Assembly: GCF_001580455.1 (NCBI RefSeq)
Contig: NZ_CP010951.1
Coordinates: 1 to 64,000, forward strand
Reading direction: 5' to 3'
DNA from: Ramlibacter tataouinensis
GTDB taxonomy: Bacteria > Pseudomonadota > Gammaproteobacteria > Burkholderiales > Burkholderiaceae_C
DNA length: 64,000 nucleotides
How positions within the stretch are numbered: the first letter of the stretch is position 1; the number at the start of each line of letters is the position of its first letter. Shown here one piece after another: positions 41,644 through 50,665 of the stretch. The notes beneath the pieces are model-generated. The model was not told the origin of the DNA. It saw only the letters and a list, made by a program, of their open reading frames with translations, and did not search any database. The translations under genes were made by a program, and so were the position numbers.

Positions 41644-43467
41644 ATGTACCAGTACACAGAATTCGACCGACAGTTCGTCAGCCAGCGTGCTGCGCAGTAC
41701 CGCGACCAGCTCGAGCGCAATCTTGCGGGCAAGCTCAGCGACGATGAGTTCCGGCCCTTGCGCCTGCAAAACGGCTGGTATATCCAGCGCTATGCGCCCA
41801 TGTTGCGCGTGGCGGTGCCGTATGGCGAGATCTCCAGCGCCCAGCTGCGCGTGCTGGCCAGGATCGCCCGCGAGTACGACCAGCCCGATGCGGACCTGCT
41901 GCGCGAGGCGCAGGAGAAGCAGCTCGCCCTGGGCGAGGTTCCGGTGCCCGGCAGTAGCGCTTCGGTAGCCTCCCACCTGAAGACCGGCTACGGCCACTTC
42001 ACGACCCGCACCAATGTCCAGTTCAACTGGATCCCGCTGAAGAAGAGCGCCGACGTCATGGACCTGCTGGCCGGCGTGAACATGCACGGCATCCAGACCA
42101 GCGGCAACACGATCCGCAACATCACCAGCGACGAGCTGGCCGGCATCGCGCCCGACGAGATCGCCGATCCGCGCCCTTTCTGCGAGATCCTGCGCCAGTG
42201 GAGCACGCTGCATCCCGAGTTCGCCTTCCTGCCGCGCAAGTTCAAGATCGCGATCAACGGCGCCGAAGAAGACCGCGCGGCGATCGGCTGGTACGACATC
42301 GGCCTGCAACTGCTGCGCAACCCGGCCGGCGAACTCGGCTTCAGGGTGCAGGTGGGCGGCGGCATGGGCCGCACCCCCATCATCGGCACCGTGGTGCGTG
42401 AGTTCCTGCCCTGGGATCAGCTGCTCAACTACGTCGAGGCAGTGATCCGCGTCTACAACCGCTACGGCCGCCGCGACAACCTGTGGAAGGCGCGCATCAA
42501 GATCCTGGTGAAGGCCGAGGGCCAGCGCTACATCGACCAGGTCGAGGAAGAGTTCCGCGCGATCGTCGAACACGACGGGGCACCCCACACGATCACCCGG
42601 GCCGAATTCGACCGCGTCGCGGCCTGCTTCGTGCCACCCGCGCTCCATCGCGAGCGCGACAGCGCGCAAAAGCGCATCCATGAGATCGTGCGCGCCGGCG
42701 CCGAAGCCGATCCGGCCTACGACCGCTGGTTGCAGCACAACGTGCACGAGCACAAGAACCCCGAATTGCGCGCCGTCACCCTCTCGTTCAAGCGCCTGGG
42801 CCAGGCACCCGGCGATGCCAACGCCGAGCAACTCGAAGCGGCCGCCCTGCTGGCCGAGCGCTTTTCTGCCGGCGAAGCGCGCGTCACGCACGAGCAGAAC
42901 CTGCTGCTGCCCTGGGTCCATCAGGACGACCTGCCGGAGCTGTGGCATGCCGCCCGCGCCGCCGGTGTGGCGCGGTCCAACATCGGCCTGCTCACCGACA
43001 TGATCGCCTGCCCCGGCGGCGACTTCTGCTCGCTGGCCAATGCGCGCTCGATCCCGATCGCCGAAGCGATCTCCCAACGCTACCAGGACCTGGACGAGCT
43101 CTACGACATCGGCGAGATCGACCTGAACATCTCCGGCTGCATCAACTCCTGCGGCCATCACCACGCGGGCCATATCGGCATCCTCGGCGTCGACAAGGAC
43201 GGCAAGGAGTGGTACCAGGTGACGCTCGGCGGCGCCGATGGCTCCCACCTGTCGGGGCCGGCGACGCCGGGCAAGGTGGTGGGGCCCTCGTTCTCTGCTG
43301 CCGAAGTGCCCGAAGTGGTCGAGGCCGTGATCGACGCCTACCGGCGCGAACGCATCAGCATCGATGGCAAGTCCGAAACCTTCATCGCGACGCTGCGGCG
43401 GGTCGGCATCGAGCCCTTCAAGGCCGCCGCCAACGCCGCCCGCTTTGCGGAAAAGGAGGTGGCGTGA
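41644..43467 (+). CDS. cysI: Sulfite/nitrite reductase hemoprotein (CysI type)
   Basis: A 607-residue siroheme and [4Fe-4S] reductase, here assimilatory sulfite reductase by context (sulfite to sulfide). The cluster/siroheme cysteines are visible: Cys456-x5-Cys462 (ACPGGDFC) and Cys499-x3-Cys503 (SGCINSCG). The two ferrite-like halves have TRTNVQFNWI and INGAEEDRAAIGWYD/VGGGMGRTP. No CysJ flavoprotein is encoded nearby, so ferredoxin is a likely donor. First gene of cysI-DUF934-cysH-cysD-cysN. Confidence 0.94.
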   Translation: MYQYTEFDRQFVSQRAAQYRDQLERNLAGKLSDDEFRPLRLQNGWYIQRYAPMLRVAVPYGEISSAQLRVLARIAREYDQPDADLLREAQEKQLALGEVPVPGSSASVASHLKTGYGHFTTRTNVQFNWIPLKKSADVMDLLAGVNMHGIQTSGNTIRNITSDELAGIAPDEIADPRPFCEILRQWSTLHPEFAFLPRKFKIAINGAEEDRAAIGWYDIGLQLLRNPAGELGFRVQVGGGMGRTPIIGTVVREFLPWDQLLNYVEAVIRVYNRYGRRDNLWKARIKILVKAEGQRYIDQVEEEFRAIVEHDGAPHTITRAEFDRVAACFVPPALHRERDSAQKRIHEIVRAGAEADPAYDRWLQHNVHEHKNPELRAVTLSFKRLGQAPGDANAEQLEAAALLAERFSAGEARVTHEQNLLLPWVHQDDLPELWHAARAAGVARSNIGLLTDMIACPGGDFCSLANARSIPIAEAISQRYQDLDELYDIGEIDLNISGCINSCGHHHAGHIGILGVDKDGKEWYQVTLGGADGSHLSGPATPGKVVGPSFSAAEVPEVVEAVIDAYRRERISIDGKSETFIATLRRVGIEPFKAAANAARFAEKEVA

Positions 43468-43856
43468 TGGAACAGCTGCTGAAGATCCTGAGCGTGCAGG
43501 ACCAGGAAGCCGAGGCCTCCTCCGGCGTGCTGCAACTGGCCAACGATGCGGACCCGCTGGAGGTTTCGCTCGAAGGCATCGCGCGCGTCGAGCTGAACTT
43601 CCCCAAGTTCACCGATGGCCGGGCGTTCAGCCAGGCCTGGCTACTGCGCCGCCGCCTGCGTTTCGCCGGCGACATCCGCGCCACCGGCGACGTGCTGATC
43701 GACCAGTTGGTGCAGATGCAGCGCAGCGGCTTCTCGAGCGCCGTGCTCAAGGAAGGCAAGGACCCGGCGGACGCCAAGCGGCAGTTCGATCGCTATCCGC
43801 AGTACTACCAGGGCGACGCGACCCAGCACTCCCCGCTGTTCCGGAGGACCGCGTGA
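43467..43856 (+). CDS. DUF934 domain-containing protein
   Basis: A 129-residue protein of the DUF934 family, regularly encoded between sulfite reductase and cysH in proteobacteria. The family core is VELNFPKFTDGRAFSQAWLLRRRLRFAGDIRATGDVLIDQ (about residues 38-77, shown here across several blocks). It is probably an accessory of sulfite reduction; the mechanism is not known. AAGGAGG lies 7 nt before the ATG, which overlaps the cysI stop by one base. Confidence 0.9.
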   Translation: MEQLLKILSVQDQEAEASSGVLQLANDADPLEVSLEGIARVELNFPKFTDGRAFSQAWLLRRRLRFAGDIRATGDVLIDQLVQMQRSGFSSAVLKEGKDPADAKRQFDRYPQYYQGDATQHSPLFRRTA

Positions 43857-44620
43857 CCGCGGCCATGCCTCTGCCGGGCGCCGCGCGCCCCCGGGCGGTC
43901 GACCTGCACGCTCGCGCCTCCAGGAATTTCGAGGCCAAGCTCGCGTTGACCCGGGAGCTGCTGCGCCAGGCCGCGGCCCAGTACGCACCGCTGACGCAGG
44001 CTTCCAGCCTGGGCGCCGACGACGTGGTCATCACTCACCTGATCGAAACGCTGGGCCTGGACATCCCGGTGTTCGTGCTCGATACCGGCATGCTGCATGC
44101 GCAGACGCTTGAGCTGCTGGCGCGGACCCAGGCCAATCCGCGCCTGCGGGTGCAGGTGTACCAGCCGGTGAACGAATCGGTGGTGCACTTCGTCGGCCGC
44201 GAAGGCAAGGAGGCGATGTACCGCAGCGTGGAATTGCGCAAGGCCTGCTGCCACATCCGCAAGGTGGAGCCGCTGGCGCGCGCGCTCGAGGGCCAGCGCG
44301 CCTGGATCACCGGCCTGCGGCGCGAGCAGTCGGCAGCCCGGGCCGAGGTGCCGCTGCAGGACGACAGCGAGCCGCGCACCAAGTTCAATCCGCTCGCCGA
44401 CTGGACCTGGGGCGACGTGTGGCACTACATCCGGCTGCACGGGGTCGACTACCACCCGCTGCACGACGAGTTCTATCCCAGCATCGGCTGCGCACCCTGC
44501 ACCCGCGCCATCAGCCTCGGCGAGGATTTCCGCGCCGGCAGGTGGTGGTGGGAGGATGAAACCGTCAAGGAGTGCGGCCTGCACGTCAAGCATCAAACCA
44601 AGGAAGAAACCCTCTCATGA
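43853..44620 (+). CDS. cysH: Phosphoadenylyl/adenylyl-sulfate reductase
   Basis: A 255-residue reductase forming sulfite. It carries the four cysteines of the [4Fe-4S] type: Cys132-Cys133 (KACCHIRK) and Cys213-x2-Cys216 (GCAPCTR). The catalytic Cys241 lies in KECGLH. This pattern marks APS reductase rather than the cluster-free PAPS enzyme of E. coli, in line with the lack of an APS kinase gene here. A GTG start is used with GGAGG 5 nt upstream, overlapping the DUF934 stop by 4 nt. Confidence 0.94.
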   Translation: MTAAMPLPGAARPRAVDLHARASRNFEAKLALTRELLRQAAAQYAPLTQASSLGADDVVITHLIETLGLDIPVFVLDTGMLHAQTLELLARTQANPRLRVQVYQPVNESVVHFVGREGKEAMYRSVELRKACCHIRKVEPLARALEGQRAWITGLRREQSAARAEVPLQDDSEPRTKFNPLADWTWGDVWHYIRLHGVDYHPLHDEFYPSIGCAPCTRAISLGEDFRAGRWWWEDETVKECGLHVKHQTKEETLS

Positions 44621-45549
44621 ACGCCCGTGTCGATCCCCCGCTGCTCACGCGCGTGGGCAACCTGCACCTCGATGCGCTGGAAGAGGAAGCGGTCTTCATC
44701 CTGCGCGAGGTGGCCGCCGCGTTCGAGCGGCCCGCCCTGCTGTTTTCCGGCGGCAAGGATTCGCTGGTGCTGCTCAAGTGCGCCGAGAAGGCGTTCGGCA
44801 CCGGGCGCGTTCCGTATCCGCTGCTGATGATCGACACCGGGCACAACTTCCCTGAAGTCACGCAGTTCCGAGACCTGCGGGCGAAGGAGCTGGAATCCGA
44901 ACTGATCGTGCGCAGCGTCGAGGACTCGATGCAGCGCGGCACGGTGCGCCTGGCCCACCCGGGCGAGTCGCGCAACGCCCACCAGTCGGTCACCCTGCTG
45001 GAAGCGATCGAGGAATTCCGCTTCGACGCGCTGATCGGCGGCGCCCGCCGGGACGAGGAGAAGGCGCGCGCCAAGGAACGCATCTTCTCGCACCGCGACA
45101 GCTTCGGCCAATGGCAGCCGAAGGCGCAGCGGCCCGAGCTCTGGACCCTGTTCAACACCCGCCTCGCGCCCGGCGAGCACTTCCGCGTGTTCCCGATCTC
45201 GAACTGGACCGAGCTGGACGTGTGGCAGTACATCGAGCGCGAGGACATCGCCCTGCCCTCGATCTACTACGCCCACCAGCGCCAGGTGGTGGAGCGCAAG
45301 GGCCTGCTGGTGCCGGTGACCGAACTCACGCCGCCGCGCGACGGCGAGCAGGTGCAGACGCGCACCGTGCGCTTCCGCACCGTGGGCGACATCACCTGCA
45401 CCTGCCCGGTGGAAAGCCCCGCCGCCAGCGCCGCCGAGGTGGTGCTGGAAACACTCTCGGCCGAGGTGAGCGAGCGCGGCGCGACGCGCATGGACGACAA
45501 GACCTCGGACGCCTCCATGGAAAAACGAAAGAAGGACGGGTATTTCTGA
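44617..45549 (+). CDS. cysD: Sulfate adenylyltransferase subunit 2
   Basis: A 310-residue ATP-pyrophosphatase-fold subunit that makes APS from sulfate and ATP together with CysN. The PP-loop LLFSGGKDSLVLL is near residues 42-54; HNFPEVTQFRD and IGGARRDEEKARAKERIFS are family-specific. CysH and CysD overlap by ATGA, and its stop overlaps the cysN start by one base. Confidence 0.96.
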   Translation: MNARVDPPLLTRVGNLHLDALEEEAVFILREVAAAFERPALLFSGGKDSLVLLKCAEKAFGTGRVPYPLLMIDTGHNFPEVTQFRDLRAKELESELIVRSVEDSMQRGTVRLAHPGESRNAHQSVTLLEAIEEFRFDALIGGARRDEEKARAKERIFSHRDSFGQWQPKAQRPELWTLFNTRLAPGEHFRVFPISNWTELDVWQYIEREDIALPSIYYAHQRQVVERKGLLVPVTELTPPRDGEQVQTRTVRFRTVGDITCTCPVESPAASAAEVVLETLSAEVSERGATRMDDKTSDASMEKRKKDGYF

Positions 45550-46856
45550 TGTCGGCCCGCGATCTCCAGCAGCCTGCTGCCGTTCACCGTGCCGCCGAGC
45601 ACGACCATGTCTCGGCCCTGCGCTTCATCACCTGCGGCAGCGTCGACGACGGCAAGAGCACGCTGATCGGCCGCCTGCTGGTCGACAGCAAGGCGGTGCT
45701 GCAGGACCAGCTCGCCGGCGTGCAGCGCTCGGGCGAAACCGACCTGGCGCTGCTCACCGATGGCCTGTCGGCCGAACGCGAACAGGGCATCACCATCGAC
45801 GTGGCCTACCGCTATTTCGCCACGCCGGCGCGCAAGTTCATCATCGGCGACGCGCCGGGCCATGAGCAGTACACCCGCAACATGGTCACAGCCGCCTCCA
45901 GCGCCGACGCGGCGGTGGTGCTGGTCGATGCCACCAAACTGCAATGGCGCGACGCCGCCCTGGAACTGCTGCCGCAGACGCGCCGCCATTCGCTGCTGGT
46001 CAACCTGCTGCGCGTGCCCTCGATCCTGTTCGCGGTCAACAAGCTCGACGCGGTGGAAGACCCGGAACTCGCCTTCCGCCACATCGCCGGCGCCCTCGCC
46101 GGGTTCGCCGAAGCGGCGGGGATTGCCGTGCGGGCGATCATTCCGATCTCGGCGCTGAAGGGCCAGAACGTGGTGGAATCCACGCCCGGCTGGTGCGGCT
46201 ACGAGGGCCTGTCGCTGCTGCAGTGGCTGGAGCAGCTCGATGTCGCCTCGGCCGAGGCCGACGAGCCCTTCGCCTTCCCGGTGCAATGGGTCGAAAAATT
46301 CTCCTCCTCCTCGGACACCAGCCAGGGCCGCCGAGTCTTCTGGGGCCGCATCGCCACGGGCAGCATCCAGCCCGGGCAGGAGCTCAAGGTCATGCCCGGC
46401 GGGCAGACTGCCAAGGTGGCCCAGGTGCTGAATCACGTGCGGCAGCCGGCCGAGGTACCTGCCGGCCACAGCGCCGGGCTGGTGCTGGACCGCGAGGTCG
46501 ACGTCTCGCGCGGCGACTGGTTGCTGGCGCCGGACGCGCCCGCGCCGCTGCTCGAGCTGTCCGCCACCGTCGCGTGGATGGACGACGAGCCCCTGGTGGC
46601 CGGCCGTGCCTACTGGGCGCTCCACGGCCATCGCTGGGTCAAGGCGAAGGTCAAGCGCATCGTCCACAGGCTGGACATCGACACGCTGGCCCCTGGCGAG
46701 GCGCAGCAGCTCGAACCCAACGCCATCGGCCACGTGGAGCTCGCGCTGCAGGAGCCCTTGCCGGCTGTTCCCTACGCCGATTCCCGCAGGCTCGGCTCGC
46801 TCGTGCTGGTGGATACGGCCAGCCACAAGACCTCAGGGGCGGTGCTGGTTCGTTGA
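45549..46856 (+). CDS. cysN: Sulfate adenylyltransferase subunit 1 (GTPase)
   Basis: A 435-residue EF-Tu-like GTPase whose hydrolysis drives APS formation by CysD. G1 is GSVDDGKST (30-38), G3 DAPGHEQY (101-108), and G4 NKLD (164-167). The length ends with the beta-barrel domains, so there is no fused CysC APS kinase; this agrees with APS reductase-type CysH. An inverted repeat (46868-46889) follows the gene. Confidence 0.95.
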   Translation: MSARDLQQPAAVHRAAEHDHVSALRFITCGSVDDGKSTLIGRLLVDSKAVLQDQLAGVQRSGETDLALLTDGLSAEREQGITIDVAYRYFATPARKFIIGDAPGHEQYTRNMVTAASSADAAVVLVDATKLQWRDAALELLPQTRRHSLLVNLLRVPSILFAVNKLDAVEDPELAFRHIAGALAGFAEAAGIAVRAIIPISALKGQNVVESTPGWCGYEGLSLLQWLEQLDVASAEADEPFAFPVQWVEKFSSSSDTSQGRRVFWGRIATGSIQPGQELKVMPGGQTAKVAQVLNHVRQPAEVPAGHSAGLVLDREVDVSRGDWLLAPDAPAPLLELSATVAWMDDEPLVAGRAYWALHGHRWVKAKVKRIVHRLDIDTLAPGEAQQLEPNAIGHVELALQEPLPAVPYADSRRLGSLVLVDTASHKTSGAVLVR

Positions 46857-46926
46857 GCTTGAGCAAGTAGGGTGGCAGGCGCCGCCCTAAAATCCGGGGG
46901 TAGTCCCCCATAGACCCATCACATCA

Positions 46927-47259
46927 ATGACTCACGTCGTCACCGAATCCTGCATCCGCTGCAAGTACACGGATTGCGTGGACGTCTGCCCCGTGGACTG
47001 CTTCCGCGAAGGGCCGAACTTCCTCATCATCGACCCGGATGAGTGCATCGATTGTGCGGTGTGCATCCCCGAGTGCCCGGTGAACGCCATTTATGCCGAG
47101 GAAGACACACCACCCGACCAGCTCAGCTTCATCAAGCTGAACGCCGAACTGTCCAAGCAGCCTGGCTGGAAGAGCATCACCAAGCGCAAACCCGCGCTGC
47201 CGGATGCCGAGGAATGGAAGGACAAGACCGGAAAGCTCTCCGAGCTGATCCGCCCCTAA
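46927..47259 (+). CDS. fdxA: 7Fe ferredoxin FdxA
   Basis: A 110-residue ferredoxin with one [3Fe-4S] and one [4Fe-4S] cluster. By analogy with Azotobacter FdI, Cys9, Cys17 and Cys50 bind the 3Fe cluster, and Cys21, Cys40, Cys43 and Cys46 the 4Fe cluster. Cys25 is also conserved. The long C-terminal tail (from PDQLSFIKLN) is typical. A reductase follows 7 nt later, so the two form an NADPH-ferredoxin unit. It lies 70 bp after cysN on the same strand. Confidence 0.96.
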   Translation: MTHVVTESCIRCKYTDCVDVCPVDCFREGPNFLIIDPDECIDCAVCIPECPVNAIYAEEDTPPDQLSFIKLNAELSKQPGWKSITKRKPALPDAEEWKDKTGKLSELIRP

Positions 47260-47266
47260 AGGACTC

Positions 47267-48367
47267 ATGGAAGCGAAGCTCGACCCCGAAGTGCTCAAGA
47301 CCGCAGCCGCCCACGACGGCCCCATCGAAACCGATGCGGTCGTCGTCGGGGCCGGTCCCGTCGGCTTGTTCCAGGTGTTCGAGCTGGGCCTGCTGGAGAT
47401 CAAGGCCCACGTCATCGATTCGCTGCCGCATCCGGGCGGCCAGTGCGTGGAGTTGTACCCCGACAAGCCGATCTACGACATCCCGGCGGTGCCGGTGTGC
47501 ACCGGGCAGGAGCTGACCGACAGCCTGCTCAAGCAGATCGAGCCCTTCGGCGCCACCTTCCACTTCGGGCAGGAAGTCACCACTGTCCAGCGCCAGGACG
47601 ACGGGCGCTTCTTTGTCGAGACCTCCAGGGGCACGCGCTTCCTCACCCGGACCATCTTCATCGCCGCGGGCGTTGGCGCATTCCAGCCGCGCACACTCAA
47701 GGTGGAAGGCCTCGACAAGTTCGATGGCACGCAGCTGTTCTACCGGGTCAAGAGCCCGGCCGACTTCGCCGGCAAGAACCTGGTGATCGTCGGTGGCGGC
47801 GACTCCGCGCTGGACTGGGCCCTGAACTTCGCGCAGGACGGTCCCCACCAATCGGAAAGCGTGGTCCTGATCCACCGCCGCGACGGCTTCAAGGCGGCGC
47901 CCGCCTCGGTCGCGAAGATGAGGGAGCTGTGCGAGTCGCACCAGATGCAGTTCCTGGTCGGCCAAGTGACCGGTTTCGAGGAAGAGGACGGCCGCCTGCA
48001 AGGCATCAAGGTCACCGCGGCCGACGGCGTGACGCGCGTCGTTCCGCTGGACGTGCTGCTGGTGTTCTTCGGCCTGTCGCCCAAGCTCGGGCCGATCGCC
48101 GAGTGGGGCCTGGACATCGAGCGCAAGCAGCTCGTGGTCGACACCGAGAAGTTCTCGACCAGCGTCCCGGGGATCTTCGCCGTCGGCGACATCAACACCT
48201 ATCCCGGCAAGAAGAAGCTGATTCTCTCGGGCTTCCACGAGTGCGCGCTGGCCGCCTTCGGCGCGGCGCCCTTCATCTTCCCGGACAAGAAAATCCACCT
48301 GCAGTACACCACCACATCCCCCAAGCTGCACAAGGTGCTTGGCGTGGAAACCCCGGTGTTCGACTGA
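47267..48367 (+). CDS. Ferredoxin-NADP(+) reductase, thioredoxin-reductase-like
   Basis: A 366-residue flavoprotein. The FAD-binding GXGXXG is VVVGAGPVGLFQVFELG (near residues 26-42), the NAD(P)-binding motif VIVGGGDSALDWALNF (near 172-187), and the C-terminal FAD loop GIFAVGDINTYPGKKKLILSG. There is no CxxC redox pair, which separates it from true thioredoxin reductases and places it in the TrxR-like FNR type. It shares an operon with fdxA. Confidence 0.92.
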   Translation: MEAKLDPEVLKTAAAHDGPIETDAVVVGAGPVGLFQVFELGLLEIKAHVIDSLPHPGGQCVELYPDKPIYDIPAVPVCTGQELTDSLLKQIEPFGATFHFGQEVTTVQRQDDGRFFVETSRGTRFLTRTIFIAAGVGAFQPRTLKVEGLDKFDGTQLFYRVKSPADFAGKNLVIVGGGDSALDWALNFAQDGPHQSESVVLIHRRDGFKAAPASVAKMRELCESHQMQFLVGQVTGFEEEDGRLQGIKVTAADGVTRVVPLDVLLVFFGLSPKLGPIAEWGLDIERKQLVVDTEKFSTSVPGIFAVGDINTYPGKKKLILSGFHECALAAFGAAPFIFPDKKIHLQYTTTSPKLHKVLGVETPVFD

Positions 48368-48438
48368 TCGTTTGCAGCGCGTGCGAAGGCGGCGGCCTCG
48401 AGGCCGCTAGAATTGCTTCCGCGTGAATCACTCACGCA

Positions 48439-48519
48439 TCCGCTAGGGGTGTTGCGCCGCAAGGCGTGACTGAGACAGTCCCTTTGAACCTGATTGAGGT
48501 AATCCTCGCGCAGGGAAGG
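48439..48519 (+). ncRNA. TPP riboswitch upstream of cytX
   Basis: The THI element is recognisable: CTAGGGGTG, then CTGAGAC, CCCTTTGAACCTGAT, GAGGTAAT and CAGGGAAGG. It ends 5 nt before the cytX ATG, so ligand binding can hide the ribosome-binding site. TPP should lower cytX expression. Confidence 0.92.
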
Positions 48520-48524
48520 CAACG

Positions 48525-49835
48525 ATGACCACGACAACAGCTTCTTCTTCCGCGGCAGCAACGCTGCCCGCGAGCTCCGCGGCCAACCTGGCCCTCACCC
48601 CCGTTTCCTCGGCCGACCGCCTGTTCGGCTGGCGCGATCACGCGGCGCTTTGGTTCAGCCTGGGCGTCGGCCTGCTGGTGATGCAGGTCGGCGCCTATCT
48701 GGTCCCGGCCCTGGGCACCAGGGATGCGTTGCTCGCCATCGTCGCCGGCTCCATCCTCGGTGCCGGCCTGCTGGCCTGGGTCGCCAAACTCGGATGCGAC
48801 AGCGGCCTGGCCAGCGCCGGCCTGATGCACGCGGTCTACGGCAGCGCCTTCGCCAGGCTGCCCGTGGTCCTGAACATCGTGCAACTGGTCGGCTGGGGCG
48901 CGTTCGAGATCGCGGTCATGCGCGATGCCACCGTGGCCATCGCGCAGCAGGCTGGCGCGACGGCCGGGCCGGCCTGGTCCCTGGCGGCAGCGCTCCTGTG
49001 GGGCGGGCTGCTGGCGCTGCTGGCCACCGGCTCCATGGTGCGGCTGGTCCGGCGGCTGATCTCGCGCATCGCGCTGCCGCTGGTGGTGCTTTCGCTCCTG
49101 TGGCTCACCTGGCAATTCCTCGGCATGGCGCAGTCGCAAGGCTGGCAGGCGCTGTGGAACCGGCCCGGCGAAGGCGGCATGGGCGTGCTGCCGGCACTGG
49201 ACCTGGTGATCGCGATGCCGATTTCCTGGCTGCCCCTGGTCGCCGACTATGCGCGCCACGGTTCGAGCGGCCGCGCGGCGCTGCGCGGCACCTGGCTGGG
49301 CTATGCCCTGGCCAACGCCTGGTGCTACGCGCTGGGCGTGCTGGTCGCGCTGACCCTGCCCAGCCCCGACCTGGTGACGGCGCTCCTGCTGGCGCAGGGC
49401 GGCCTGCTCGCGCTGTCGCTGATCCTCATCGATGAAATCGACAACGCCTATGGCGATGCCTACTCCGGCGCCGTCTCCGCCCACAGCCTGGCGCCGCGCT
49501 GGACCATCCGGCGCTGGGGCCTGGTGATGGCACTGGCGTGCACGGGCTTCGCGCTGGTGCTGCCCATGCACGCCCTGGAGCCCTTCCTGCTGCTGCTCAG
49601 CTCGGTGTTCGTGCCCCTGTTCGGCGTGATCCTGGGCCGGCTGGCGTTCGGGGTCGATGCGGTGGCGCAGCTGGCGCGCGCGCGCCGGGCCAATGCGCTG
49701 CCGATCGCGATCTGGTTCGCCGGCGTGGCGACCTTCCACCTTTGCAAGGCCTACGCACCCAGCCTGGGTGCCGCCCTGCCCGCCCTCGCCCTGACCTTCG
49801 CGCTGGCCTGGGCCACGCGCAAGAGCCCCCGCTAA
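48525..49835 (+). CDS. cytX: Hydroxymethylpyrimidine transporter CytX
   Basis: A 436-residue NCS1-family permease with about 12 helices (DHAALWFSLGVGLLVMQVGAYL; PISWLPLVADYARH; LILIDEIDNAYGDAYSG). CytX is assigned to import of the thiamin pyrimidine HMP on the basis of riboswitch control and context, both present here. The N-terminus is Ser/Thr/Ala-rich. The stop overlaps that of the convergent thiD by 4 nt. Confidence 0.9.
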   Translation: MTTTTASSSAAATLPASSAANLALTPVSSADRLFGWRDHAALWFSLGVGLLVMQVGAYLVPALGTRDALLAIVAGSILGAGLLAWVAKLGCDSGLASAGLMHAVYGSAFARLPVVLNIVQLVGWGAFEIAVMRDATVAIAQQAGATAGPAWSLAAALLWGGLLALLATGSMVRLVRRLISRIALPLVVLSLLWLTWQFLGMAQSQGWQALWNRPGEGGMGVLPALDLVIAMPISWLPLVADYARHGSSGRAALRGTWLGYALANAWCYALGVLVALTLPSPDLVTALLLAQGGLLALSLILIDEIDNAYGDAYSGAVSAHSLAPRWTIRRWGLVMALACTGFALVLPMHALEPFLLLLSSVFVPLFGVILGRLAFGVDAVAQLARARRANALPIAIWFAGVATFHLCKAYAPSLGAALPALALTFALAWATRKSPR

Positions 49836-50665
49836 GCCGGCAAGGGCAGCAGCCGCGCGGACACCGGCGCGTGGCCGTGGTTCAAGGGACCATGGCCGCC
49901 GCCGGTGCGCACGCTCGCGCCGGTCGCGAGCGCGCGCCGCACGTACTCGCGCGCCTGCACCACGGCCTCTCGCAGGCCAAGGCCCAGCGCCAGCCCGCAG
50001 GCGATGGCCGACGACAGCGTGCAACCGGTTCCGTGCGTGTTGCCGCTGGCGATGCGCGCGGCGCGCAAGTGCTCGAAAGCCCCCGCATGCGCCAGCACGT
50101 CCACGACCTCCTCGCCCGGCAGGTGGCCGCCCTTGAGCAGCACGCCGCGCGCCCCCAGGGCCAGCAGGTCGGCCGCCGCCGGTTGCAGCGCCTCCGTATT
50201 CGCGAGCGGACGATCCAGCAGCAGTGAGGCTTCATCCAGGTTCGGGGTGACCAGCACGGCGCGCGGGAACAGCTCGCGCACCAGCACCTGCACCGTCTCC
50301 TGGGCGATCAGCCGGTCGCCGCTGGTGGCCACCATCACTGGATCCAGCACCACGTTCGGCAGGTGGTAGGTGTCGATGGCCCAGGCCACCACCTCGACGA
50401 TCTCGGGTGCATGCAGCATGCCGATCTTCACCGCATGCACGCCGATGTCCTCGATCACCGCCTGCAGCTGTTGTTTGAGGAACGCCGGCGGCACCGCGTG
50501 GATGCCGCTGACGCCACGCGTGTTCTGCGCAGTGAGCGCGGTGATGGCCGTCATGCCGTAGCAGCCCAGGGCCGAGAAGGTCTTGAGGTCGGCCTGGATG
50601 CCGGCGCCGCCGCCGCTGTCGGAGCCGGCGATCGTCAGCACGCGCGGGTACTGGTGGTCAAACAT
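49832..50665 (-). CDS. thiD: Hydroxymethylpyrimidine/phosphomethylpyrimidine kinase
   Basis: A 277-residue ribokinase-like enzyme that phosphorylates HMP and HMP-P. The substrate site VLTIAGSDSGGGAGIQADLKTFSALGCYG (near residues 9-37, in two blocks) and the C-terminal catalytic DVLAHAGAFEHLRAARIASGNTHGTGCTLSSAIA region with the anion hole GTGC are intact. It overlaps thiE by 8 nt. Last gene of thiM-thiE-thiD. Confidence 0.96.
   Translation of the reverse strand: MFDHQYPRVLTIAGSDSGGGAGIQADLKTFSALGCYGMTAITALTAQNTRGVSGIHAVPPAFLKQQLQAVIEDIGVHAVKIGMLHAPEIVEVVAWAIDTYHLPNVVLDPVMVATSGDRLIAQETVQVLVRELFPRAVLVTPNLDEASLLLDRPLANTEALQPAAADLLALGARGVLLKGGHLPGEEVVDVLAHAGAFEHLRAARIASGNTHGTGCTLSSAIACGLALGLGLREAVVQAREYVRRALATGASVRTGGGHGPLNHGHAPVSARLLPLPA

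Noticed and set aside
46868..46909. Two small inverted repeats between cysN and fdxA as a terminator
   Set aside because: The stems are short and neither is followed by a T-run, so read-through into fdxA cannot be excluded.
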